In this document: positions 21,458 through 30,030 of the stretch, piece by piece
Numbering within the stretch: the stretch's first letter is position 1
How the letters are laid out: the number at the start of each line of letters is the position of its first letter
Origin: Sulfitobacter sp. THAF37
GTDB lineage: Bacteria > Pseudomonadota > Alphaproteobacteria > Rhodobacterales > Rhodobacteraceae
Assembly: GCF_009363555.1 (NCBI RefSeq)
Contig: NZ_CP045372.1
Location: 1,747,501 to 1,811,500 of the forward strand
Reading direction: 5' to 3'
DNA: 64,000 nucleotides
Notes under the pieces: model-generated
What the model was told of the DNA's origin: nothing
Database searches by the model: none
What the model saw: the letters and a program-made list of their open reading frames with translations, nothing else
Program-made: the position numbers and the translations under genes

Positions 21458-22375
21458 CTATTCGCTGTCGGCAACAGGAAAGGCAGTTGCATATTCTCGT
21501 CGAAAGGTGTCGGCTCTTCGTGCGGCTCGTCCCTCAAATGCTGATCTCTTGAGATTGTAGATTCCGGGAAAGATCAAGGTTCCTTCTGCACGGCGCATGT
21601 AAAGTGCATCTTGACTGTCCCTCACGGCTTCTTTGAGTGCTTCCCCTTTCAGCACCCCTCTGCATATCTGAAGCCACATATCATCCATCAGCTGCATTGT
21701 TTTGTCTTGATCGGATGCAAGATCGTCGTTCGACCGGATCGTCGTGATAAACCATGTTAACAGGGGAACGAACGGCACAATGGAGACAACGATAGAGTCC
21801 CTGAACCTATCATTCTGACCGACTAAGAAAACGAACACGAAGATAATCAGTGCCATGAACAAGAACCACAGAACTTTCAGGTAGAAACGCCGCAGAGCAT
21901 GATCGTATGCCGTCGACGTATATTGCGCCACCAGAGCCGCAACAGGCTTGGGCATCGCTCCAAGATCGCTCTCATACCAGTCCTCCAGGTTCGCCAACTT
22001 CTTTTTGTTCAGGGCAGAAGCATCTACTTCAATGCTTGCCTGACTGATATCCAGGGCGAGGTGAGGATTCTCGTCAATGTCGAAAACTCTACAGTCGAAC
22101 CTCTCTTGCAGTGTTGCGTTCCGTCTCGAGGTCTTGACGATTTTGGGGTGTATAAACCCGGCTTCGCAGATAGTGAATATTAGCGACACAATGGCCAACA
22201 TTTCGGCCGCTTCCGTTTTCCTCTCCGGGAGAAGGAATGCGCACACGGATAGCCCCAACGCAAAGAGGAAGCTCAAAAACACAAGGAGATTGCATGCCTC
22301 AAAGGCCTTCCTGCGTGCGGCCAAGTATTTCAGGTTCTCATGCGAATTCTGTATTTCTCTGATCGGCCATATCAT
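21458..22375 (-). CDS. S-4TM family pore-forming effector (CBASS effector)
   Basis: 305-residue membrane protein with four predicted segments arranged two plus two: about 29-49, 56-75, 167-186 and 194-212, separated by a soluble stretch of about 90 residues containing DENPHLALDISQASIEVDAS. The C-terminal part includes GTLIFPGIYNLKRSAFEGRA. This matches the SMODS-associated S-4TM effector family, thought to bind a cyclic nucleotide and permeabilise the inner membrane of infected cells. It lies 143 bp downstream of, and on the same strand as, the CD-NTase gene, forming a two-gene CBASS-like module. Lower GC than the flanking chromosome. Confidence 0.85.
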   Translation of the reverse strand: MIWPIREIQNSHENLKYLAARRKAFEACNLLVFLSFLFALGLSVCAFLLPERKTEAAEMLAIVSLIFTICEAGFIHPKIVKTSRRNATLQERFDCRVFDIDENPHLALDISQASIEVDASALNKKKLANLEDWYESDLGAMPKPVAALVAQYTSTAYDHALRRFYLKVLWFLFMALIIFVFVFLVGQNDRFRDSIVVSIVPFVPLLTWFITTIRSNDDLASDQDKTMQLMDDMWLQICRGVLKGEALKEAVRDSQDALYMRRAEGTLIFPGIYNLKRSAFEGRAARRADTFRREYATAFPVADSE

Positions 22376-22518
22376 TTGATCACCACGTTGTATGGAGCGC
22401 TCCTACAGGCAAGTGTATTATCATATTTTCGTATGATGAAAGCTTCAACGAAATGGACTCCGCGATACGAAAGCTTTTCCCACTTCATGAACTGATCATC
22501 TTGAATGTAGAAATCACC

Positions 22519-23820
22519 TCACATTTGCCCCTTTAGCTTTGCAACAAGTCCAGTATTTGTGACCCGCCATTGCACAAAGTATTCCGTCCTGTCGTAACGC
22601 AGCTGGAAAGGGGTGCAGGTAAAACGGAGCCACCCATCCCGTGGTAGGGCAGAACCATCAACGACGTTCACACCTGAACTACCTTTGCCACCTTTATGAT
22701 AGGTCGCAGATACATTGCATGACGCAGCCTCATTCGATGTGGGCCATGTTGATGGTCGAAGATGAGGTGGGCGGTAGAAGGTTGTATTTAAGATCCTGAC
22801 GCCATTTCTCATGACGGCTTCGACCAGACTATCAGAGTGACCGGCATCAGTGGCGAGCGTGACGGCCTCGGATTTGGCGGCGAGAACATTGTAGGCAGCA
22901 ACGCTCTTCTCTTTACCAGCTCCAAACTTGTCTCCCAGAAGCTTCCTCCACTTAGCGAGGCTGGCGTTGTGATCCTCTTCCGTTAGCGCGTCCCGTGCCC
23001 AGCCTGCGTAGAGATGGATCTTGTCCTTAAAGTTTCTGAACTGATCGATCGTCCACAGTTCGCCGAGGTCTTCGTAGTCGAGGCTTGGACTGGGGTTGAG
23101 AACTTCAGGGACATCAACGTGAGGTGCCAGATAACTATCTAACCGTTCTAAGACTGTAACCAGGGTCTTTGGAACACTGGAGAAATCCTCAGTGCCTCGG
23201 TCGTTGTCAGTGATCCGGTAGCCGATAAGGGCGGTAAGCAACACTGACGGGCACGTGAAGCTTTTTTTGTGGTTCCTGATATATTTCAAAATCCTGGTCA
23301 TCTTCCTAAAGGAGTTCCCTCCAGAAAGCTTGTTCCGCTGAACCAGCCAATCAGTGAACTCGAACGGCTCACTGCGGATAAGTTGGTTGTGCCGATGGTG
23401 GCAAATATTGATTTCGTAATCTTTATCAGCAACCTCAAATATCGGCATCAAATCGATCTTCTTATCGCCGGCGTAGTCAAGTGTGACACAGACATCCGAC
23501 AGACGTGACTTGCTTTTGTATTTGGAATTGGCCCAAAGCACACGACGGAGGTCCAGCAGATAGTCTTTCGGCTCCCACTCACTGTTCTCGGCAACCATCA
23601 TCACGACGTCGGCATCAAATTCTCGTCCGTTCAATGGGCGAACAATCGTTCCATGTGCAAGCGAGCCCTGCCTCTTAAAGAAGCGAATCCTCGTGCCGTA
23701 GTCGGATTTGAGAATGTAGTTTTGAATTGCGCTTATGCTTGTGTCGAGTGAGTCCAGGCGATCCTGGTCGATGTTTACGACGCCCTTTAGGAAGTCCTCG
23801 AAGTATGAATTGTGCTCCAC
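22519..23820 (-). CDS. CBASS CD-NTase (SMODS nucleotidyltransferase) with C-terminal sensor-like domain
   Basis: 433-residue cyclic oligonucleotide synthase expected to make a second messenger on phage infection. The nucleotidyltransferase core has GSLAHGT (Gly52-Ser53), the metal-binding pair Asp69 and Asp71 in REFDADVVMMV, and the third aspartate Asp123 in KKIDLMPIFE. A helical domain follows. The C-terminus (about 330-433: LNTTFYRPPHL.., YFVQWRVTNTG) resembles the AGS-C sensor domain found fused to such enzymes. I chose GTG 23820, which has AAGGA 6 bases upstream; an in-frame ATG at 23856 would add 12 residues. Partner: the S-4TM effector downstream. No E1/E2/JAB or HORMA/TRIP13 genes are adjacent, so it resembles type I CBASS. 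Confidence 0.9.
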   Translation of the reverse strand: MEHNSYFEDFLKGVVNIDQDRLDSLDTSISAIQNYILKSDYGTRIRFFKRQGSLAHGTIVRPLNGREFDADVVMMVAENSEWEPKDYLLDLRRVLWANSKYKSKSRLSDVCVTLDYAGDKKIDLMPIFEVADKDYEINICHHRHNQLIRSEPFEFTDWLVQRNKLSGGNSFRKMTRILKYIRNHKKSFTCPSVLLTALIGYRITDNDRGTEDFSSVPKTLVTVLERLDSYLAPHVDVPEVLNPSPSLDYEDLGELWTIDQFRNFKDKIHLYAGWARDALTEEDHNASLAKWRKLLGDKFGAGKEKSVAAYNVLAAKSEAVTLATDAGHSDSLVEAVMRNGVRILNTTFYRPPHLRPSTWPTSNEAASCNVSATYHKGGKGSSGVNVVDGSALPRDGWLRFTCTPFQLRYDRTEYFVQWRVTNTGLVAKLKGQM

Positions 23821-24185
23821 GGATAGTCCTTGATTGATTCTTCTCGGCCAATCCAAACCGGCCAGACGCTACATTTTTGTTTTGGGTGAGCATAAAGTCT
23901 CACGAAGTAGACCGAGTCGGCGGCCCAGTTGGTCTGCGAGCCTAAAGGTCCGAATCCACTTCGCGGTAAAGGCTGCGCGAAGCTAATCGCAATCGATCTC
24001 CTTCTTTTCCCACACCATCCGTGATTTTCAGGCTTGGCACGATAAGCGTCTGAATACGCTCCACAGTAGTCGAAAAGTAGCTGTGCTTGCAATCGCAGCG
24101 AAGGTCCGTTCCCCGTCCATCTTGTAGGCCAGAAGGCCTTGGTGAAAATCCGATATCACGCGCTACGGCTGATTGCTTCAAGTCT
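23821..24185. other. Intergenic stretch upstream of the CD-NTase gene
   Basis: 365 bases between trpS (stop at 24186) and the CD-NTase start, both on the minus strand. A 79-codon frame at 23942-24181 with a TTG start is the longest candidate but has no recognisable domain and no good ribosome-binding site. The stretch probably carries the CBASS promoter. Confidence 0.4.
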
Positions 24186-25187
24186 TCATAGCCGAAACAA
24201 TCCCAAACCCTGGGTTACCTCCTTCTTCGTCGCCTCCGTTCTCTCCCGCGCTCGTTCCGTGCCCTCTTGGATGACGCTCAGAACATGGTCCAGATCCTGT
24301 GCGAGCAGCTGACGTCTTTCTCGGATCGGGGCGATCAACTCCTGGAGAATTTCCTCGAGGCGGCTCTTTAGGGTTCCGTCGCCCAGTCCGCCGCAGCGAT
24401 AGTGATCCTTGAGCCTGTCCAATTCGGTTTGATCTTCATCAAACGCATCGAGATACGTGAAGACCACGTTGCCCTCGACCGTGCCAGGATCGTTCACGCG
24501 CAGGTGGCCAGGGTCGGTATACATGGCTTTCACTGCCGCCCTGATCTGATCAGGTGACGCTGAGAGACTAATCGCGTTCCCTCCCGATTTCGACATCTTC
24601 GCTTTGCCATCCACCCCGGGGAGTCGGCCGGATTTCGGAATGACAGCCCGGGCTTCTGCAAGGATTGATTTGCCCGCCGTCGCGTTGATGCGGCGGACGA
24701 TTTCGTTCGTCTGCTCGATCAGGGGGGCCTGATCTTCACCGACCGGGACCATGGTGGCCTTGAAAGCGGTGATGTCTGCAGCTTGGGCGGCTGGGTAGCA
24801 GAGGAAGCCTGCGGGAATGTCCCTTCCGAACCCTCGGGCTTTGATCTCGTCCTTGATCGTCGGATTTCTCTCCAATCGGGCGACCGAGACGAAATTCAGG
24901 TAGAGCATCGACAGCTCCGCCAGTGCCGGCAGATGCGATTGCAAACAGATTGTGGTGCATTCCGGATCGATGCCGACAGCGAGATAGTCGAGCGCGACCT
25001 CGATCACATTGCGCCGCACTTTTCCCGGATCGTGCGCATTATCGGTCAGAGCCTGCATATCCGCGAGGAGTAGGAATTGCTCGTGATCCTTCTGGAATCG
25101 AAGGCGGTTGCGAAGCGACCCGGCGTAGTGGCCGAGGTGGAGGGGGCCCGTGGTGCGGTCTCCCGTCAGAATGATGGGTTTCTTCAT
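24186..25187 (-). CDS. trpS: Tryptophanyl-tRNA synthetase, accessory type
   Basis: 333-residue class I synthetase charging tRNA-Trp. The HIGH-type motif is GPLHLGHY (about 14-21) and KMSKS is at 197-201. Conserved segments include LLADMQALTDNAHDP, SVARLERNPTIKDEI, PVGEDQAPLIEQTNEIVRR and GRLPGVDGKAKMSKSGG. The start MKKPIILTGDRTTGPLHLGH and the C-terminal GTERARERTEATKKEV follow the type common in streptococci and in the second, indolmycin-tolerant TrpRS of some actinomycetes, rather than the usual proteobacterial FSGIQPSG type. As transposon cargo it is presumably a second copy, possibly an antibiotic-resistant replacement. It is preceded by a Trp-codon leader and attenuator, so expression should rise when charged tRNA-Trp is scarce. 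Confidence 0.93.
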   Translation of the reverse strand: MKKPIILTGDRTTGPLHLGHYAGSLRNRLRFQKDHEQFLLLADMQALTDNAHDPGKVRRNVIEVALDYLAVGIDPECTTICLQSHLPALAELSMLYLNFVSVARLERNPTIKDEIKARGFGRDIPAGFLCYPAAQAADITAFKATMVPVGEDQAPLIEQTNEIVRRINATAGKSILAEARAVIPKSGRLPGVDGKAKMSKSGGNAISLSASPDQIRAAVKAMYTDPGHLRVNDPGTVEGNVVFTYLDAFDEDQTELDRLKDHYRCGGLGDGTLKSRLEEILQELIAPIRERRQLLAQDLDHVLSVIQEGTERARERTEATKKEVTQGLGLFRL

Positions 25188-25232
25188 TTACGTGTCCTCG
25201 AATAAAGCGAGGCGCCGCACAGGGGGAAGGGG

Positions 25233-25261
25233 AAACAACAAAGGCCGCCTGTGCGGCGGCC
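25233..25261 (-). terminator. trpS attenuator terminator
   Basis: On the minus strand, segment 3 GGCCGCC (25261-25255) pairs with segment 4 GGCGGCC (25249-25243), followed by TTTGTTGTT (25242-25234). Segment 2, GGCGGCC at 25286-25280, can pair with segment 3 instead, forming the antiterminator. Segment 2 lies just after the leader-peptide stop, so a ribosome stalled on the two Trp codons would free it. Classic attenuation geometry. Confidence 0.88.
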
Positions 25262-25289
25262 TCGGGATAAAATGGTTCCGGCCGCCTTG

Positions 25290-25328
25290 TTAGGAGACCA
25301 GCCACCAGCTGCAGTTCGCGATGGTCAT
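25290..25328 (-). CDS. trpS leader peptide (Trp-Trp)
   Basis: 12-residue leader peptide MTIANCSWWLVS from ATG 25328 to TAA 25290, with tandem Trp codons at positions 8-9 and a GGA upstream of the start. It ends 3 bases before antiterminator segment 2 and about 100 bases before the trpS start. Its only role should be to sense charged tRNA-Trp through ribosome stalling. Confidence 0.88.
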   Translation of the reverse strand: MTIANCSWWLVS

Positions 25329-25440
25329 CGTGTTGTCCATGTCGGCTGACTTAGCCGCATTCCTTCAGACTGTCTACCGATACACACACTTGATCGTCTT
25401 CCGACGTCGAGAAACGTCCCGCCTGCTCTTGGGCTCGCAG

Positions 25441-25671
25441 CTACGTTTCCTGTTGCGAGGCCGGATGGATCGGACGTCGTGACGAGCGGAAAACGACCCG
25501 ACACCGAGGATCGTCGTCCCATCTTGGCGCCGTGTCTATGAACCTCTGCACGGCCTCTTGATCGACCGGACGATCGCACCCGTGACTGCGTAGAATATGC
25601 CAGCAGAAAGCAAGGAAGGCTGCCAAAAGTATTAGCGACACCGAGATGATCCATAAATCAAGTGCAGTCAT
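25441..25671 (-). CDS. Small single-TM protein, unknown function
   Basis: 76-residue frame, ATG 25671 preceded by AGGGAA 3-4 bases upstream. An N-terminal hydrophobic segment (LWIISVSLILLAAFLAFCWH, about 6-25) is followed by a charged tail (RPVDQEAVQRFIDTAPRWDD). No family recognised. It lies about 110 bp upstream of the trpS leader on the same strand but probably has its own promoter. The overlapping frame in another phase shows no such features. Confidence 0.5.
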   Translation of the reverse strand: MTALDLWIISVSLILLAAFLAFCWHILRSHGCDRPVDQEAVQRFIDTAPRWDDDPRCRVVFRSSRRPIHPASQQET

Positions 25672-26061
25672 AATTTCCCTGCCTATTCACGAGCGACCTT
25701 TCGGCTGCCAACGGTATAACGACGTGACGTGAGCCGATCATTCGAAGCGGGGAGTTCAACTCCCATACCGGAATTCCACGTCTGAAGTCCAATAACTCCG
25801 GGCTGCGTAAGCCTGCAAATGACCGGCTTACGAGCCCTCTTATGAATTTTCAGGTAATCCATAATGGGTGAAAGTCACGATGGCCTGATCGTCGAAAGGG
25901 CCCATCTGCACAGGATTTCGAAAAAATTTCAGTTTTCTGCTTCGTGTTTGTGAGTGCCAGCCAATCTCATCGTCGAACAACAGATATCACGCCGGAGAAA
26001 GGAGCGAAGGCGATCTTGAAGCTGCCGCATCGGTGCAGCGCTGCCATGAAAGGCAATACAG
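25672..26061. other. Intergenic stretch between divergent cargo genes
   Basis: 390 bases between the small membrane protein (minus) and the 26062 gene (plus). It contains short hairpins, including GGGGAGTTCAACTCCC (25749-25764), and an AT-rich part near 25910-25950 that may hold a promoter. No gene is supported. Confidence 0.4.
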
Positions 26062-26463
26062 ATGTTCGACTCTGCCGATTTCAACATTTTCGATGAGTCC
26101 CTTGCGAATGCACGGAATCTCCTCTTCAATCACGGACATGACATCGCCCAAGCGGCGGCCCTTTTGGGCGGTGCCGCCGCAGAAGCCCGGGTGATCTCCT
26201 GTGCACTGCGCCTCGAGACGGCGACCCGGATTGATCGCCGTATCCTGCGTGATCTGATCGCGATCCACAGGCTCCTTGCTTTGCAAGACGTGGGCGATCC
26301 CGACGACTTCGAGACATGCCTCTTTGCCGGCTTTCACCCGGCGTCGCCCGAGGTCGAGACGATCTGCGTACTCACTGATCTGTTCGACGATCTTCTACGC
26401 TCAATCGGCCTGGAGCCCGATTGCGACGGCGCATTCCAAATCACTGAACTCCTCACCGCCTGA
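26062..26463 (+). CDS. Small acidic protein, unknown function
   Basis: 133-residue, leucine-rich, acidic, probably all-helical protein. Segments: MFDSADFNIFDESLANARNL, IAQAAALLGGAAAEARVI, RRILRDLIAIHRLLALQDVG and a C-terminal DLFDDLLRSIGLEPDCDGAF. No signal peptide or membrane segment. I recognise no family. It lies 75 bp upstream of another unknown gene on the same strand, and both precede tnsA. They could be accessory transposon genes or independent cargo. Confidence 0.6.
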   Translation: MFDSADFNIFDESLANARNLLFNHGHDIAQAAALLGGAAAEARVISCALRLETATRIDRRILRDLIAIHRLLALQDVGDPDDFETCLFAGFHPASPEVETICVLTDLFDDLLRSIGLEPDCDGAFQITELLTA

Positions 26464-26538
26464 AATCGATCCGGTCCCCATACCGGGGGCCGGATTTTGA
26501 CGCTTGGCCATCGGGGCCGAGCAAGATGGGAGACGTCC

Positions 26539-26982
26539 ATGATCAATTCTCAAGAAAACCAACGCTCAATCCAAAGCCTCGCTGAAGAAACCGTGCGTCT
26601 CGGGCGCGAACTCGAACGGGAGGCGCGATCTGCAAAAGTCGGTGGGTCCACGGCGGCGCACGGCTTTGTTGCGCGCAGTCTGCGGTGCCTCGCAAAGCGG
26701 AATCCTTTCGACGAACGCGACGAGGCCTCGCTCGATGCGCTTTGCGGCATCCTCGATGCGGACTTGGAGAGCGAGATCGTCAGCACTGACACTCGCTTCG
26801 TGGAGACGCGATTTGACGCGATGGGACCGCACGGTGAGTTTCGGGATGTCCCAGTCTACAGCGAGCGCGGCGAGCATCTCTTGAGAGTGCGAAGTATGCT
26901 GGCGGCATTCCTACACGTGCGCGCTGCGACCCTCGACGCGATCGCAGCAGAGACCGCGGTCGCAGGGTTGCTTCGCGTGTAG
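26539..26982 (+). CDS. Small protein upstream of tnsA, unknown function
   Basis: 147 residues from ATG 26539 (GGGAGA at a 5-6 base spacing). The N-terminal half is helical and charged (SIQSLAEETVRLGRELEREA), the middle contains RSLRCLAKRNPFDERDEASL and DALCGILDADLESEI, and the end is helical (LLRVRSMLAAFLHVRAATLD). No family recognised. Located 70 bp before the tnsA frame on the same strand, so it may be co-transcribed with the transposition genes. Confidence 0.6.
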   Translation: MINSQENQRSIQSLAEETVRLGRELEREARSAKVGGSTAAHGFVARSLRCLAKRNPFDERDEASLDALCGILDADLESEIVSTDTRFVETRFDAMGPHGEFRDVPVYSERGEHLLRVRSMLAAFLHVRAATLDAIAAETAVAGLLRV

Positions 26983-27052
26983 TCCGTGCAGCCGCGGGAG
27001 CATCTGCTGAGAACCTTCGAGCCTCGGTCTATGATAAAAACTAATCATCGCA

Positions 27053-27820
27053 ATGAGTTGTGAGATTTCTCTCAAAATCGCTTCTGCGGCCCGCACCTTG
27101 GATAAATTTACAGATCCGAACGCATTCAAGTTCGAAGGAATGAAGAACATGTACCGAACACCAAAAGATACATTCCGCCTTCCGCAGCCATCCACGGCGA
27201 TGCGCGCGGTCAAGATGGGCGTGCGCGAACACTTCACCGGCAGTTTCGTGGGCGGCGAGAATGAAGGTTGGCGGATGGAGGTCGAGAGCCTGACCGAGTT
27301 CCGGGTCGCGCTCGTGATGCAGGCTCGTCCCGATGTCGTGGACCTGGAAAACCAGGTGCTCTTCCATTGGGTCGACTTGGAGGGGCAGGGCGCACGCCAC
27401 TTCTTCGATTTTCGGGTCACGTTCGAGGACGGAACCCGTACGGCCCTGATCGTCAAGAACAGCCGGACCGCCGCGAAACCCGATTTTCGGGCGGAGATGC
27501 GTTGTCTCGCGAGCCAGGTCCCCGCCGAGGTCGCGGACAGGGTCGCGCTCGTGACCGAGAAGCACCTCGACCCGATCGAGGTCTACAATGCCGAGCTGAT
27601 CCACAGCGTGCGTCTCCACGACGGAGAGCCGGATGACGCCCTGCGCGGCCTTGTCTCCAATATGGGCGGTGCTGCCCGGATCGCCGATATCGTTTCGACG
27701 ATCGGAGGCGCCGGCCAGACGTTCCGAGCGGTGGTTCGCCTGATCCGGACCCATGCCCTCGAGCTGGTTCGCCACGAGCGCATCGGACCGGAAGCACTCG
27801 TCCGGTGGAGGCCGATCTGA
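27053..27820 (+). CDS. tnsA: TnsA-like endonuclease
   Basis: 255 residues as an open frame. TnsA nicks the 5' ends of the transposon so that, with TnsB, the element is excised by cut and paste. The restriction-endonuclease-like core shows acidic Glu82 (SLTEF), Asp119 (HFFDFRV) and Lys135 (LIVKN), fitting the E-D-K catalytic triad. The C-terminal part is helical and likely contacts TnsC/TniB. A later start at ATG 27149 (MYRTPKDTF) has GAAGGA 9 bases upstream and fits family alignments better, so the first 32 residues may be untranslated. The stop overlaps the tniA start (TGATG). Confidence 0.85.
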   Translation: MSCEISLKIASAARTLDKFTDPNAFKFEGMKNMYRTPKDTFRLPQPSTAMRAVKMGVREHFTGSFVGGENEGWRMEVESLTEFRVALVMQARPDVVDLENQVLFHWVDLEGQGARHFFDFRVTFEDGTRTALIVKNSRTAAKPDFRAEMRCLASQVPAEVADRVALVTEKHLDPIEVYNAELIHSVRLHDGEPDDALRGLVSNMGGAARIADIVSTIGGAGQTFRAVVRLIRTHALELVRHERIGPEALVRWRPI

Positions 27821-30030
27821 TGCTGGATTTCGCACCCAGCGGCGACAGCCCGCGTTTCGCCTTTCGCAAAGGCGACAAGGTCACAATCGACGGGATCGCA
27901 TTTCAGCCGGTCGACGTGACGGATGCTGGCTACCTCTTCTGCCCAGCTGACGGCACGGGCGTCACGGTGGGCTACAATCGCAGCCAGATCGCGCGGTTCG
28001 TCGAGCTTGGATGCATTCAGCATGAGAGAGGCGCGTTGCTACCGGAGGGCGCACGCAGGATGCTGGATCGCCCTGCCGACCTGCTGTCGAGCCTGCCGGA
28101 GAACATGCACAAGGTCGCGCGCGAACGGGAGGCGGTCGTGCGTAGCTTTCTCAGTCTGGAGGAAGAAAACAGGGTCAACCGTACCGACGAGTCGATCGAC
28201 GCGATGAAGGACAGCATCGTCGGCAAAGCCGCGAGGTTCCTCGAGGAACCGAGCCAGTTCGATGGTAGGGTGTCCGAAACCAAGGTCCCAAAATTCAGCG
28301 CACGGACGTTGCGTCGATGGCTTAAAGCCTACGAAGGTTTTGGTCTCTCCGGCCTCTATGGTAGCAGCGGTCTTAAGGGAAACCGTGACCGAAATCTCTG
28401 TGCAGACACCCGCGCCATCTTGGCTGATTGCGTGCGCGGATACATGAGCCCTGGAATCACGCAATCCGCTATCGTGCGGAACACTCGGCGCGCATTCGAG
28501 GCGAAGAATGTCGAACGCCGCCGCGAGAATCTCCCTGACCTGGAATGTCCTTCGAAGGAAACGATCCGCCGCGAAATTCTCAGCCTCGATCCGTACCACT
28601 GCGACGTAGCGCGTCTCGGCCTGGAAAAGGCCCGCAAGAAGCACGCTCCTGTCGGAACCGGTCTTGATGTCACCCGCCCCCTACAGCGCGTCGAGATGGA
28701 CACCTGGCAGATCGATTTGATCTCTCTGATGGCCGACTCCGGGCTGCTGAATTTCCTCGACGATGAAGACAAGCTTCGGTTGGGCCTCACTGGCAAGAAG
28801 AAGCGGTGGCATTTGACCGTGGCAATCTGTGCGACCACGCGATGCATCCTCGCGATGCGCCTGTCGCGGTCGCCGAACTCCCAGGCCACGGTTCAGGCAA
28901 TCGAGATGATTGGACGTGACAAGGGAGTCTGGACGGATGCCGTGGGAGCTCTCACCCCATGGTCGATGCGCGGAACACCGGAACTGATCGCGACCGACTG
29001 TGGCAAGGAATATGTGAGCTACGATGTGGCGGTTGCTGCACAGGATCTCGGCATTTCTCTGATACACGCCCCCGCCGGTCTGCCGGAAATGCGTGCTCGC
29101 GTCGAACGCGTCTTCAAGACAATCTCGGTGGGCCTCATGCCGCGTCTCACCGGACGGACGTTCGGAAACATCCTCGAACGGGGTGACTACAACTCGGAAG
29201 GCAAGGCGGCACTGACCGTCGATGATCTGTGCGCGGCCCTCATCCGTTGGGTCGTGGACATCTATCACCGGCTGCCTCACGAGGGCCTCGATGGCGAGAC
29301 CCCTGCCAATTGCTGGAACCGTCTGGTCGACACTTATGGCGTCGCGCCTCCGGCCGATCTGCGGCGGCGACGCTTGGCCTTCGGTACACGGCTAAAGCGG
29401 ACCGTCCAGAAAGACGGTATCACGTATCTCGGCATCCGGTATCACTCCGACCTCCTTGCCGAAACGATGCTGCATCGGCGGAACAAGGAGGTGAAGGTCC
29501 GCTGGTACAACGAGGACCTTGGAGCCATCGCCGTCGAGATCGATGGTGAATGGATCGAGGTGCCGTCCGTGTTCTCGCGCTTCCGCGGAGTCCGAGCTCA
29601 TACCTGGTTCTCGGCCAGAAACGCTCTCAGGGCTCGCTTCAAGGAGCAAGCGGCCTTCGAGGAGAGTGTCATCAATCGAACGATCGATGACATCGAGCGG
29701 ATCAACGGCGATGCGATGGCACGCGTCGGCCTGCTCGCCGACGACTGGTCCGAGGAACGGCTTGAGCGTGCGGAGAGGAAGTTGTTCATCGGTTTCTTCG
29801 GTGAGCCGGATCGTCCATCTCGGATCGCGATGACCAAAGACGGGATCCTTGGTGACGAGCTTCCGACGATGGGTCGCGCTTCTCACGAAAACGTCAAAAA
29901 ATCCGCTTCGGATCCGGTCTCATCCGTTTCCGAGCCGTCCACATCGTACGCAAATTCTCCTCGTGCCGAGCATCAAACCGAGAGCGGCGATGACCCGGAC
30001 GAACCGAATTTCGACATTGAGGACAAGTGA
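27820..30030 (+). CDS. tniA: TniA/TnsB-like DDE transposase
   Basis: 736-residue Mu/TnsB-type transposase that binds the end repeats and performs 3'-end cleavage and strand transfer. N-terminal DNA-binding domains include TLRRWLKAYEGFGLSGL. The rve-type catalytic core has Asp294 (VEMDTWQID), Asp393 (LIATDCGKEY) and Glu429 (RARVERVF), a DD(35)E arrangement. A Mu-transposase C-terminal beta domain follows (YHSDLLAETMLHRR, VKVRWYNEDLGAIAV), then an acidic, low-complexity tail that probably binds TniB. Start ATG 27820 overlaps the tnsA stop. The last codons overlap tniB by one base. Confidence 0.93.
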   Translation: MLDFAPSGDSPRFAFRKGDKVTIDGIAFQPVDVTDAGYLFCPADGTGVTVGYNRSQIARFVELGCIQHERGALLPEGARRMLDRPADLLSSLPENMHKVAREREAVVRSFLSLEEENRVNRTDESIDAMKDSIVGKAARFLEEPSQFDGRVSETKVPKFSARTLRRWLKAYEGFGLSGLYGSSGLKGNRDRNLCADTRAILADCVRGYMSPGITQSAIVRNTRRAFEAKNVERRRENLPDLECPSKETIRREILSLDPYHCDVARLGLEKARKKHAPVGTGLDVTRPLQRVEMDTWQIDLISLMADSGLLNFLDDEDKLRLGLTGKKKRWHLTVAICATTRCILAMRLSRSPNSQATVQAIEMIGRDKGVWTDAVGALTPWSMRGTPELIATDCGKEYVSYDVAVAAQDLGISLIHAPAGLPEMRARVERVFKTISVGLMPRLTGRTFGNILERGDYNSEGKAALTVDDLCAALIRWVVDIYHRLPHEGLDGETPANCWNRLVDTYGVAPPADLRRRRLAFGTRLKRTVQKDGITYLGIRYHSDLLAETMLHRRNKEVKVRWYNEDLGAIAVEIDGEWIEVPSVFSRFRGVRAHTWFSARNALRARFKEQAAFEESVINRTIDDIERINGDAMARVGLLADDWSEERLERAERKLFIGFFGEPDRPSRIAMTKDGILGDELPTMGRASHENVKKSASDPVSSVSEPSTSYANSPRAEHQTESGDDPDEPNFDIEDK

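Noticed and set aside
23942..24181. 79-codon TTG-start frame between trpS and the CD-NTase gene
   Set aside because: No ribosome-binding site and no recognisable fold; more likely leader or promoter sequence.
25749..25764. tRNA T-arm-like hairpin GGGGAGTTCAACTCCC
   Set aside because: No matching acceptor, D or anticodon arms can be built within 80 bases upstream; not a tRNA gene, at most a remnant.
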